DNA of 64,000 nucleotides from an uncultured Bacteroidota bacterium (GTDB taxonomy: Bacteria > Bacteroidota > Bacteroidia > Bacteroidales > UBA12077), in NCBI GenBank assembly GCA_913055635.1, contig CAJXLK010000014.1, positions 27,504 to 91,503 on the forward strand, given 5' to 3'. Below, piece after piece: positions 23,201-31,500 of this stretch. Every line of letters starts with the position of its first letter. Within the stretch, counting starts at the first letter, position 1. Below the pieces are notes generated by a model, which did no database searches, was not told where the DNA came from, and was given only the letters and a program-made list of their open reading frames with translations. Position numbers and translations under genes: made by a program.

Positions 23201-24524
23201 GTATTTTGCTTAAATTAGGAAGCCCCGAGAGATCGGGAAGGCTATCGATTTGATTCCCATTCAAATTTAGGGTGTAAAGATTCGATAAGTTCGCTAATTC
23301 TTCCGGAACAGCTCCTTCCAGTTGGTTGTTCCACGCGGTAAAACTTGTCATTTGCGATAGATTGCCCAGTTCCGGCGGTAAAGTTCCGGTGAGTTGGTTG
23401 CCCCCCAGCTGAATGCGTTCTAAGTTGGAAAGGTTGCCCAGTTCCGGCGGTATCGACCCGGCCAGTTGATTTTCATGCAACCATAAATAAATCAGATTTT
23501 TCATATTTCCAATTTCAGGGGGAATGCTTCCCTCGAATTGATTGAAGCTTAGACCGAGCCAGGTAAGCTTCTCCAGGTTGCCGAGGGTATCGGGGATTGA
23601 ACCACCAATTTGGTTTTCTTTGAGCTTGAGTTGCCTGAGTTTGGAGAGGTTCCCGATTTCAGAAGGCAGAGATCCGCGGAGGTTGTTGCCCTCCAAGTTG
23701 ATATCGGTGACCCGGGCGGTATCATAATTGGTGGAATCCACTTGCACTCCATACCATGCATAGACCGGCCCGTTCATCCAGTTGGAGCTGTTTTTCCAGT
23801 CATCCCCGCCGGTGGCATTGTAGAGTTCAACCAGGGCCATGGAATCCTGGCGATGGGTGATGATGTTTTTCTGAAAAGCTGACAAGGCAATATTTTTGTT
23901 TACCGGCGAGAGTTCCATGGAAAAGCTTCCCCCGGTGTCATTGAAATTGTTGGATTTTGTCACAAAGTCGTGGCTGGAGTGGTGCAATACATAGAAGGTG
24001 ACCTGTCCGTTTGCATTGGATTGAGCCGTTTGTTCATCGAGTTCTAGGGTAATATTTTCCAGAGCCGTATCTCTTTGGGCATGGGTTAATTTGAAGCGGG
24101 CTGGAAAATGACCAAAAGGTTTATATATGGTTGTATCCCGACTGCCCAGGTGAAGATATCGGTTGATTTCTTGTTTATACTCACCGAATGACCAGCTGTT
24201 CGATAAGGTATCCGGGACAAAGAAAAATTTGAACTGGTAGGTTGAGTCGGCTTTGAGTTTGGTGGTCCAGGTGTATAGCTTGTCCTGATTGGCATCGGTG
24301 CAGAGGGCCTCCGGATTGGTCCCGGGTTTATCCCATCCCCCGATCGGATCACCGGAAATATACACCGGATCCTCGCCGGGACTGAACGGGACCGTATCGT
24401 ATTGACTTCCTATATACTGGTTGAAGTCCACCTTAAAGGTTACAGTTACCGAATCCTGCGATTGTCCAATTGCAGAGAATGAACTAATAATGGCTAAAAA
24501 CAACAGGGTAGCAAAACGTTTCAT
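17265..24524 (-). CDS. giant T9SS-secreted LRR/cadherin-like surface protein
   Basis: A 2419-residue exported protein. Order: signal peptide (1-20); an N-terminal beta module (about 25-140) resembling those of the amylase; a small beta domain; then three plant-type leucine-rich-repeat blocks at about 227-470, 557-940 and 1024-1190, each opening with a cap of the type ALVELYNATGGDDW and holding about 7, 13 and 4 repeats of 24 residues (LxGxIPxELGNLxxLxxLxL). Each block is followed by an Ig-like segment with YYCxIT or a similar turn. A cadherin-like domain (about 1279-1385) and ten dystroglycan/He_PIG-type domains (about 1386-2335; FTSQPVTSAKEDSAY, WLSL, LSGTP) lead to a C-terminal T9SS sorting domain with YPNPTSGKI. 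No enzyme domain is visible. I infer a surface adhesin or glycan/protein-binding protein. A terminator follows; the gene looks monocistronic. Confidence 0.9.
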   Translation of the reverse strand: MKRFATLLFLAIISSFSAIGQSQDSVTVTFKVDFNQYIGSQYDTVPFSPGEDPVYISGDPIGGWDKPGTNPEALCTDANQDKLYTWTTKLKADSTYQFKFFFVPDTLSNSWSFGEYKQEINRYLHLGSRDTTIYKPFGHFPARFKLTHAQRDTALENITLELDEQTAQSNANGQVTFYVLHHSSHDFVTKSNNFNDTGGSFSMELSPVNKNIALSAFQKNIITHRQDSMALVELYNATGGDDWKNSSNWMNGPVYAWYGVQVDSTNYDTARVTDINLEGNNLRGSLPSEIGNLSKLRQLKLKENQIGGSIPDTLGNLEKLTWLGLSFNQFEGSIPPEIGNMKNLIYLWLHENQLAGSIPPELGNLSNLERIQLGGNQLTGTLPPELGNLSQMTSFTAWNNQLEGAVPEELANLSNLYTLNLNGNQIDSLPDLSGLPNLSKIRMDYNHLSFKDLQNSNLDWSQLQYQYAPQRRLPQPDSSTVNSKMVLEVTAEGSNLQYKWFRNDSLLQSGQEDSIVVSSAEPANYYCHITQSDYPNLTLQTNAIFTGTLVNGVAKKDYQALVALYDSTNGDKWSNNTNWKTQAPVSEWYGIRSVEKHRVTRIDLQANNLVGPLPERFYDLTQLKTIWIADNKVEGKLSKKIGHLEKLVLLGFPGNQLIGKIPEEIYNLSELNQISLERNQFEGKISPKIGKLDNLRYINLGGNKISGEIPREIGNLKNLESLYLANNELSGNIPSTVKHLQNLKDFVLWGNALTDTIPAGIGNLEYLEHLNIGANKLSGEIPSELGNLNHLKHFILAINQLEGSIPKTLGDLDHLNTLSLKDNQLSDTLPSKLGQLQNLTTLNLSRNKLSGNLPDEYSKLQNLKKFFISDNNIKGGIPASFNQLTNCKDFILNKNNIDTLPNLTNLPLERFWVVGNALTFKDLKSSGIKPTDISSFEYGNQKNIPVNIEETDDSLRLSTTEDAAGSSYQWHKNFTPVEGKDSTIIYPATDTSTYYCKITHREYPNLELQTRPIGKNIKQGVIEKDYQALKSIYKKTDGKNWVNNDNWLSSKDVNNWVGVEANGARVRKLNFSHNNLTGPLPEATFELDSLEWLAYWDNNLEGTIPDRFDELPRLKLLSLADNQLEGKIPATLDSIEVLQRLYLDRNQLSEASNLGDLSNLVTLMVNYNQLTFDELKTLSFNPDSLSNYYYSPQDSFRLNQDTLLVNQGDTLRTDLHALTQNNLNATGYLWKKEGQVIDSTAKMSIPNFSTDDTGAYTGIAFHSSYPNLTLTSEPLEVNINSAPFNLALSDTTLAENSPADTLVGLLNSEDENANDPHQYQLIQGDGTNDADNDKFTIREDSLFANHTFNYENHNTCHIYIEATDQGGASSAKAFQIAIEDRNDAPAFTSQPPTHAKEDSSYTYMVSTRDPDADSLFFQTGGLPDWLSMEVTANGSATLSGTPKDEDVGSHVINLKITDNIIEQPVEQDFTIEVENVNNPPQYTSDPINQAKESSSKDGYGYQYRIKAVDSDQDHLNYSPVDMPDWLSLQDNGDGTADLTGNPQSSDLGDHQVTIGVSDGVVKEPVDQSFVITVLPADVNALPEFTHLPNTMVREDSSYIYLMEGYDIEQDSIQFEAKSLPEWLKFTVIDSSKAILKGKPKNKDVGTHPVEITATDRYNDSVARRDFTLRVQNTNDAPAFISEPVIRAEEDSLYQYAIETKDVDDQQLSLTTGTKPGWLNLEYPNDQPLLTGKPDNEQVGTHRVSLKLTDHHIEQPIKQTFDLTVQNTNDAPVITSEPNREAFEDSLYSYTVTAKDADRDGLTFSGKSLPSWLSLEARDSVSAVLKGKPEAKEIGDHQVKIEVGDGHLDQPVQQSFTLNVMNTNDKPEFISLPKKQAKVNQSYTYELEAIDRDGDSIYYDYTSLPDWLSLTDNQDSTALLSGTPPSSGEVLVGITITDSIVSQPVKQLFTLKVLSGEQNSTPAFTSAPVRQATEDKKYEYNVEAYDADGDPLTFTAQSMPKWLSLNDQDKGKALLSGTPKNTHVGMHQVSLSVQDTNQASTSQSFSLEVSNTNDRPTLVETCTNEATEDESYASRFKARDKDGDAISFNGVEIPEWLNLTAHDSTLELTGTPKNAHTGKNPIHITMSDAYMTEPIAIRDTIEVANVNDKPQFTSQPVTSTKEDSAYKYTIKATDPDGDPLSFGVVEKPAWLTLNDNGDGTASLSGTPTNDHVGTQQVAISLDDGNIENPVEQAFSLEVINTNDKPRFTSQPVTSAKEDSAYVYHVTAFDMDGDSLAFGAEQKPSWLTLEAKGDSSASLHGTPNADQTGDHKVILTVTDSIMDAPNKQEFTITVEEATTLSNPGLKEQIEVYPNPTSGKITLEGAQEGARIILTRISGKTIKQQKIRQVPLRIDLSDEAKGIYLLRYIEGKRSATFRIIVN

Positions 24525-24765
24525 AACTTGAGGGTTTTAATATTTTTTTGCTGTGAATGGCATTTGATGCCACAGATATGCTATAATCCACAGGCATACC
24601 GAAGATTATAATTTGTCGGCAGGCTTGCAAACGATTGACCTTTTTTTGTAGGAAGCCGGGGGTTGTATCAATCAATCGAGGGACTTTTTGTAGGAAAGGA
24701 TAGGGAAGATCTGGCAGGAGATTCAGAGGATCAGTTATAGGGATAACCCATGTAAAGAGAAATAT
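24525..24765. other. upstream region of the giant LRR gene
   Basis: About 240 bp without a gene. I see no clear TAnnTTTG promoter element for the minus-strand gene and no repeat. Confidence 0.4.
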
Positions 24766-24795
24766 AAACCCCCGATGGGAAAACCATCAGGGGTA
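24766..24795 (-). terminator. intrinsic terminator of the first TPR paralogue
   Basis: On the minus strand, 32 bp after the stop, CCCCTGATGG pairs with CCATCGGGGG around a 5-nt loop, followed by TTTATATTT. Confidence 0.75.
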
Positions 24796-24826
24796 AAAAT
24801 TCACTGATCTGTCGGGAGGATTTCAA

Positions 24827-26374
24827 TTATTTGTTCTTTTTCAGGCCGGCAAGGGCTTTATTTCTGACGGCCCCCATTTCCAGTGAGTTGACATAGTGGT
24901 TGGCCACTTTTTCATACCAATGGCTGGCTCTGTTCTTATTGCCTGATTTTTCCCAGCTCAGTCCCATGTAATACCAAACCATGGGCATGTTTTCCCAGGA
25001 ATCCTGCAGGTGTTTGCGGGCTTCCCGGTAATTGCCTTTTTTGATTTCCATGATCCCACAGGATGCCTGGTAGAGTTTCCACTGATCCACATTGGTTTTC
25101 TCAGAGATATCGGCCAGGCTCCTTTGTCTGGCTACTTCGGCTTCTTCCATGTTTCCGTTGGAAACCAGGCCGTAAAATTCCCATATGTTGGTTTGTTTGT
25201 CAAGGAACGTGCGGTAAGATTCATCCAGATCCTCTTGATTGACCATTTTTTTGGCCTGGCGATAATACCTCAGACCTTCCCTGGGATTTCCGGTCTCCGA
25301 CAAAATGTAGCCTTTATGAGCCAGCCCGTATATTTTGTAACGGGGCAGGTTCTTCTTCTCAGCCAGGTCGATGTACTGATCCATGACTTTCATAGCGGCG
25401 GTGGTGTTGTCTTCCTGCAGCTCAACAGAAGCCTCCAGCAGCAGGGCCTGGAACTGGTCCGGGGTATTGAACGACTTGTTAAAGTATTTTTTGTAGTTTT
25501 CCCTGGCCCGCAAAAAATCACCCCTGAAAAGATAATTGTCAGCAAGACCTTTATAGCTTGTGGTGAATTCCGGGTTGATTTTTAGGGCTTTTTCATAATA
25601 GCGGATGGCAGCGCTGAATTTGCCCCGCCTGCCCAGGTATTCGCCGTAAGCATCATAGGGAGCCGCATTGTCGGGGCGCATGTCAATATAGTCCTTGAAT
25701 GCTTTTTTGGCCTCACCCAATTGGTCCATCTCCTCATAGACAATTTCAGTATCTGTTTCGGGAGATCCGACCCTCCTTCCGGCATAGGCCATTCCCATAT
25801 TGGCATATCCGATCATGCGAACGGCAAAATGGTGGTTGGAGTTCATGAATCTGGCCCGGTTGAAATGGCGCAGTGCCCTGGTGTAATCTGCCTTATCGTA
25901 ATAATACATCCCGATCCAGGAATGGACCCGTTCGTCGGTATCGTAAGATTTGCTGAGCTTATCCAGGTACTTTTCCATTTTCTGGTTATCCCTTTCAATG
26001 TAAGCATTGGCGAAGTGGATCAGATCTCGTTCTCCGGGCGAAGCCATCGGTGCGTATTTAACTGCATGCTCCAGCTCCTCGGGATCAAAATATTTCATCC
26101 CTGTTTTCGAGACCGAAAGATAAAGATGAGCCTGTGCAAATTTGGGATCTATCCGGATGGCTTCATCCAGTCGATCAATCGCTTTGGTAAACTGCAACAG
26201 TTCCATTGCATCTCTTCCTTCTATGAATAACCTTTTGGCTTCAAGTGAGGAAGTGGTAATGGGCAATTTGCCCGTTTTCTCCTTTGTCTCCTGCGCCATT
26301 GAAGCGGTCGGGGCAAGTAACAGCAAACATACTGCTATGCCCATGAGTCTTTTGATTGTGGCTGATGTTTTCAT
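24827..26374 (-). CDS. exported TPR protein, paralogue A
   Basis: A 515-residue protein with a signal peptide (cleavage near ASMAQ, residue 28) and tandem TPR motifs, for example FTKAIDRLDEAIRIDPKFAQ, YTRALRHFNRARFMN and FSAAIRYYEKALKINPEF. The end, HYVNSLEMGAVRNKALAGL, is nearly repeated in the second TPR protein at 31842-33305 (HYQNSLELGGVRNKALAGL), as is the overall plan, so the two are paralogues. They flank the first RND operon. A periplasmic protein-binding role is likely; no enzymatic or DNA-binding domain is visible, and the partner is unknown. Confidence 0.88.
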   Translation of the reverse strand: MKTSATIKRLMGIAVCLLLLAPTASMAQETKEKTGKLPITTSSLEAKRLFIEGRDAMELLQFTKAIDRLDEAIRIDPKFAQAHLYLSVSKTGMKYFDPEELEHAVKYAPMASPGERDLIHFANAYIERDNQKMEKYLDKLSKSYDTDERVHSWIGMYYYDKADYTRALRHFNRARFMNSNHHFAVRMIGYANMGMAYAGRRVGSPETDTEIVYEEMDQLGEAKKAFKDYIDMRPDNAAPYDAYGEYLGRRGKFSAAIRYYEKALKINPEFTTSYKGLADNYLFRGDFLRARENYKKYFNKSFNTPDQFQALLLEASVELQEDNTTAAMKVMDQYIDLAEKKNLPRYKIYGLAHKGYILSETGNPREGLRYYRQAKKMVNQEDLDESYRTFLDKQTNIWEFYGLVSNGNMEEAEVARQRSLADISEKTNVDQWKLYQASCGIMEIKKGNYREARKHLQDSWENMPMVWYYMGLSWEKSGNKNRASHWYEKVANHYVNSLEMGAVRNKALAGLKKNK

Positions 26375-26627
26375 CGTTTTGGTTTTTAGGGTTGATCAAT
26401 GTTGAGGGCTTATCGGGCTCTTGCAGCAGGCATTTGAATTGCTTCTTGCCTTTACCGTTTGGCTCCATGCTACAGTTTGATTGCTCCTTCCCGTTGCGAA
26501 CTTTTCGTTTGATCATGGTGTGTTAAAGTACTGTAATAAAAACTGTTGAAGGACTCCGGTTCAATGTTTTTGAGGCGATTGCCCGGGAATCCAAATCATT
26601 GATTCATCAATTTTTTACCATGTTCCC

Positions 26628-26784
26628 TGCATGCGGATTTCATTCAGATAAAGACTTATTTGGGGTTGTCAATCGGTGTAGTATCACACCATCATTTATT
26701 CTTATCGGTTCTCTCGTTTTGGAACACGTGGGTTTAATACATTTACTTGTTGTGTGATTCCGTGCATGCGGGTTCATTGGTGCC
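26628..26784 (-). repeat. diverged copy of the dispersed structured repeat
   Basis: On the minus strand it reads AATGAACCCGCATGCACGG, then ACACAACAAGTAAATG, later AATAAGTCTTTATCTGAATG. The last part matches the second unit at 16.9 kb (AATAAGTCTTGATCCAAATG), not the 2.8-kb copies, so at least two subtypes exist. Confidence 0.65.
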
Positions 26785-26873
26785 GAATGGTGAATGACCG
26801 GTGACGTTTTCTTTGAGGGAAATGCTATTCAGTAAGGAAATAGGGCTGTCTGATGTCACAAATTCCCCCTTCG

Positions 26874-26922
26874 TTTGCTTTGTCTGGTTGCTTGTTTTGT
26901 CTAATTTGCTTGCTTTGTCTAA
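26874..26922 (-). repeat. three short direct repeats, TTAGACAAAGCAAGCAAA type
   Basis: On the minus strand TTAGACAAAGCAAGCAAA is followed by TTAGACAAAACAAGCAA and CCAGACAAAGCAAA. They lie about 500 bp upstream of the TPR start and 400 bp upstream of the RND adaptor start. They may be a binding site or simple replication slippage. Confidence 0.5.
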
Positions 26923-27042
26923 CGATCGCTTAGGAAAAAAACAAGTGCCCGGTAAAAACTTTAATATGCTGACTTGTAAAGATATATAGCAAATGGCCTT
27001 GTGATCTAACCAAATATACAAGATACATTTTATCAAAGGAAG

Positions 27043-27067
27043 TTGTATTGTAAAAATCGGACAAAAT
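27043..27067. promoter_or_regulatory. 25-nt motif shared with the other TPR paralogue
   Basis: TTGTATTGTA followed by AAAATCGGACAAAAT differs by one base from the sequence at 33508-33532, upstream of the second TPR gene. The core AAATCGGACAAAA also occurs at 2367-2379. Conservation in otherwise diverged upstream sequence suggests a regulatory site; the protein that would bind is unknown. Confidence 0.5.
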
Positions 27068-27320
27068 CAGGTTTTTATCAAAACGATGTCTAACGGTTTG
27101 GTGTAAAGCACTACAGTGTTAACATGAAATATTTTTTTGGGTTCATCAGGCAGGGGCTTTTATGCAGGGGTTGATAAATGAGGGGGTAGGAGTTTACAAA
27201 GTCCACTTTACGGGGCGTAAGGATGATTAAACTTTTTGCCGGGTGAACTGTTTCTTATTCGCTGTCGGGATTTGTGCGTAAAGCATGGATTGGTGTAATA
27301 AACTTAAACATTAATTTTCA

Positions 27321-28508
27321 ATGAAAAGGATTGATCGAAGAATCATTATAGTGGGGGCCTTTTTTTTCATCATTGGAATGGCATATGGGATTATGAGGTT
27401 TCTCATTGCCCAGGAAGAGGACCCGCGTATGCGCCCGCCTGTGGAGGCCAAGCGATATATACAGGCCGAGGCGGTGGATTATCAAAGGGTGCAATCTTCG
27501 GTAACGGCAACCGGCCGGGTTGCTTCATTGGCCCAGGTTGATCTGGTGGCGGAAGCCTCCGGTAAGATTCAGGTCTCCGGGGTGCCTTTGAAGCGGGGAA
27601 GCCGTTTTTCCCGGGGAGAAGTTTTATTCACGGTTTATCCCGATGAAGCCGCTTTAGCTCTTAAATCCAAGAAGAGTCGCTTTTTGCAGAGCCTGGCCGG
27701 CCTGCTGCCGGATTTGGTAATGGATTATCCTCAGGCCGGGGAACGTTTCCGCAGTTTTTTCAACCGCATCGACCTGAACAGCGAATTGCCGCCCTTACCT
27801 GAGGTTCATCGTGAACAACTCCGCATTTTTCTTGCCAGCCGCAATCTGCTAAGTGACTATTACGAGATTAAACGGGAGGAACTGAAGTTTGCCCGGTATA
27901 CGGTTCGTGCTCCTTTTGACGGGGCTTATCAGCAGGTTTATCTGGAGGCCGGTGCTTATACCAATACGGGTGGCCGGGTGGGGCACATCATCCGCACCGA
28001 TATGCTTGAGCTGGAGATTCCTCTTAAGCGATTTGATGCCCAGTGGATTGATATTGGCGATGGGGTAACGGTCCATGCCGATAAAAGGCCCCGGCAATGG
28101 CAGGGGCGTGTGGTCCGCAAGGCCCCTTTTGTCGATGCCGACAATCAGTCGCAGGGGATCTTTGTAGAGGTGCCCAACGATCCGCAACAGCCTTTGCTTC
28201 CCGGAGAGTATCTCCAGGTTACTTTTCCCGGACAACCCGTGGAAGGTGTTATGAAGGTGCCCCGCAATGTGGTCTTTAACAGCAATGAGGTTTTTGTGGT
28301 CAATGATGACCGCCTCCATAAACGCGTTATCGATATCGTCAAGGTCAACGAAAAAAGCCTTTTGTTCAGGGGACTGGAAAAAGGCGAAATGCTGGTGATG
28401 CAACCCTTGATCAATGTGCAGGAGGGCACCCTGGTGGAAATTCTTGATCAATCCACCGCAGCCGGGGGAATGAAAGATCCGCAAAGCGAGGCCGCTCCCC
28501 GGCCATGA
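27321..28508 (+). CDS. RND efflux periplasmic adaptor subunit (operon 1)
   Basis: A 395-residue membrane-fusion protein with an N-terminal membrane anchor (residues about 8-28, no lipobox). It links an RND pump to an outer-membrane channel. The lipoyl/barrel-sandwich halves are visible as ASGKIQVSGVPLKRGSRFSRG and FARYTVRAPFDGAYQQVYLE, and a beta-barrel and membrane-proximal domain follow. The segment between the lipoyl halves is atypical: instead of a long coiled-coil hairpin it has a compact insert containing FLQSLAGLLPDL and FLASRNLLSDYY, shared with the adaptor at 40.5 kb. The pump gene starts 23 nt downstream. No TolC gene belongs to this operon. Confidence 0.9.
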   Translation: MKRIDRRIIIVGAFFFIIGMAYGIMRFLIAQEEDPRMRPPVEAKRYIQAEAVDYQRVQSSVTATGRVASLAQVDLVAEASGKIQVSGVPLKRGSRFSRGEVLFTVYPDEAALALKSKKSRFLQSLAGLLPDLVMDYPQAGERFRSFFNRIDLNSELPPLPEVHREQLRIFLASRNLLSDYYEIKREELKFARYTVRAPFDGAYQQVYLEAGAYTNTGGRVGHIIRTDMLELEIPLKRFDAQWIDIGDGVTVHADKRPRQWQGRVVRKAPFVDADNQSQGIFVEVPNDPQQPLLPGEYLQVTFPGQPVEGVMKVPRNVVFNSNEVFVVNDDRLHKRVIDIVKVNEKSLLFRGLEKGEMLVMQPLINVQEGTLVEILDQSTAAGGMKDPQSEAAPRP

Positions 28509-28531
28509 TGACCCTGTCAATGCTTTGAACC

Positions 28532-31500
28532 ATGAGAAGAATTGTTGAACGTTTTGTTGAATACCCCATCTATGCCAACCTGATCATTGCCTTTGTTCTG
28601 CTGGCCGGAGGTTACAGCCTGATCAGCATGAACAAGGCTTTCTTTCCTGAGCGGGAAAGCCGTTATATTAGCATTTCGGTTTATTATCCGGGGGCTTCTC
28701 CGGAGGAAATGGAGGAAGGCATAACGGCCCGCCTGGAAGAAGCGGTTCGGGGAATTGTCGGCATAAAAGAAATGACCTCCACTTCTATGGAGAATAGTTC
28801 CCGGGTGAGTCTTGAAACCACCGGGGCTTATCCGATCGATGAGGTGTTGATGGAAGTAAAAAACGCCGTTGACGGCATTTCTGCCTTGCCCTCTGCGGCG
28901 GAACGCCCTGTTGTATCCAAACAGCGATCGCGCTCACCGGCTGTGCGGATGTCATTGCGCTCGAGCGATCAATCGCAGGTGGAGCTGATGACCCTCAAAG
29001 ACCACGCTCAGCGTATCGAGGAAGATTTGTTCAACTCCGGGGTGATCAGCCAGATTAGCCTCTCGGGCTTTCCTTCCCCCGAAATATCAGTCGAGGTCAG
29101 GGAAGAAGCCCTGTTGCGCTATGACCTGACTTTTGCCGACCTGATGAGCGCCATAAGCAATAACAATCAGGATATATCCGGGGGCCAGATCAAATCAGCC
29201 GAACAGGAGCTGCTGATCCGCCTGCGTTCGCGCTCGACCGACCCCAATAAAATTGGCCGTATCATCCTCCGGGGAAAACCCGACGGGGGCTATATCCGAA
29301 TCGGTGATGTGGCCGAGGTGAAAAAGAAATTTGCCGAGACATCCTATGAAACCTGGGTCAATGGCAAACAGGCCATATCGATCCATATAGAGAAGCTTCC
29401 CGAAGAAGACCTCGAAGCCATCACCGAATATGTTGATCAATACATTGATGAGTTCAATGCCCGCAACCAGGGCGTGCAGCTTGATTTGTCCCGGGCTTTC
29501 CTCAATATCCTTCAAAGCCGGCTTGATCTTTTGACCAAAAATGGGATGATTGGCCTGGCCCTGGTCGTGCTTTCCCTGTCGCTTTTTCTGAATATCCGCC
29601 TCTCCCTGTGGGTATCCTTTGGCATTCCGTTTAGTTTTCTGGCCATGTTCATTATGGCCCATCAGTTGGGGATCACCATTAATATGATTTCCCTTTTTGG
29701 GATGATCCTTGTTATTGGTATCCTGGTGGATGATGGCATTGTCATTGCCGAAAACATCTATTTGTATTTTGAAAAAGGGATGACCCCCATGAAAGCGGCG
29801 GTGGAGGGAACCCTCGAAGTGCTTCCGGCAGTGCTGACTTCGATTGCCACCACCATTGTGGCTTTTGCCCCCCTTCTTTTTCTGGCCGGTACCCGCATGG
29901 AGATGATGTATCATATGGCCATTGTGGTGATCGGGGCCCTGTTCTTTTCCTTGTTCGAGGCTTTCTTTGTGTTGCCGGCTCATCTGAGCAGCCACCATGT
30001 TTTAACCCGAAGAAGCCTTGGGGCTAAGGGCAGGGGCGTCAAACGGTATTTTGAAGGGTTCATTGTATGGCTGCGCGAAAATGTTTACCACCATATGCTT
30101 CACTGGCTGATCAAACAGCGCCATGCGGTTGTGGCCATCCCGGTAGCCCTGATTTTAATCACCGCGGGTTTATATTTTGGCGGTCACATCAGAAACACTT
30201 TTTTTCCCATGGTGGATTTCGACAGTTTTGAGGTGAATGTGGCATTTACGCCCGGCGATGGTGAGCAACAGACCAAAGTGCATTTAAGGCGTTTTGAGAA
30301 GGCCATATGGGCCGTCAATGAAGATTTGAAGATCCGGCTGAACCGGGAGGCCGATGTCATAGAGCGGGTAAGTTCGACCATGGGTTATGCTTTCCGGGGG
30401 CAGGAGCGGGGGGCACATGCCGGTAATATACGCGTTTATCCGGTTGACCTGGAAGGATTGCCGCTAAGTGGCCATCAGATTGCCAATATGGTTCGGGCAA
30501 AGATCGGGCCGGTGCCCGAGGCCCTTAAATATACGGCCGGGGGAAGAAGCCGCTGGGGCTCGGCCGTTTCCATCGGGCTGATGTCGAGCAATCTTCAGGA
30601 GCTGGAGGCGGCCAAGAATTATCTGATGAAGCGGTTGAGTGAATTGCCTCAGCTTAAAGACATCACCGAGAACGTAGCCCTTGGCAAACAGGAAATACGT
30701 CTGGAACTCAAACCCAAGGCTTACTTTCTGGGCCTGGATGAGCGTGCCATTGCCACCCAGGTGCGGCGTGGTTTTTATGGAGGCCAGGCCCAGCGACTCC
30801 AGGATGGCCGCGATGAACTCAGGGTTTGGGTGCGCTATCCCCGGGAAGATCGCCTGACCCGCGGACAACTGGAAAGGATGAAGATTAAAACCTCTTCCGG
30901 CGAATATCCCCTGATCGAGTTGGCTCATTACCACCTCGAACGCGGTCCGGTGGCCATTAACCGCTACAACGGCTCGCGCGAAATTCGCGTGGAAGCCGAG
31001 ACAGTGGATCCCTATGCCTCGGTCCCTGCCATCATCGATCAGATCGAACAACAGATCATGCCAGATGTGAAATCTCGGTTTGCCGGCATCCGCTATATGG
31101 AACAGGGACAGGCAAAGTCCAGCAATGAAGCCCTCTCGCGGGTGGGAGGCTATTTTCTGGTGGCCTTCATTGTGATCATCTTTTTGATGATCCTCCATTT
31201 TAAGAGCATCAACCAGATGCTGATCATCCTGGCGATGATTCCCCTTTCCATGCTGGGGGTATTTTGGGGCCATGGCATCCATGACAAGCCCCTGTCGATC
31301 ATCAGCCTATGGGGAATGATTGCCCTAACCGGGGTAATCATCAATGATGCCATCGTTTTCCTGGCCAAATATGACAGCCTTTTGCTTAAAGGCCATAAAG
31401 TGGCAGATGCGGTGGTAGAGGCCGGTAAATTGCGCCTGCGCCCCATTATCCTTACCAGCATCACCACCACCGTGGGGTTGTTCCCGATCATTCTGGAAAA

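Larger units (their letters stand above)
26375..27320. other. long intergenic region between TPR paralogue A and RND operon 1
   Basis: A 946-bp divergent intergenic region without a supported gene. It holds a copy of the dispersed repeat (26628-26784), three short direct repeats (26874-26922) and the 25-nt motif at 27043-27067. Promoters for both the TPR gene and the RND operon must lie here, but I cannot point to a convincing consensus match. Confidence 0.5.

Noticed and set aside
26801-26989. 62-codon frame in the TPR/RND intergenic region
   Set aside because: It covers the short direct repeats and has no ribosome-binding context or recognisable sequence.
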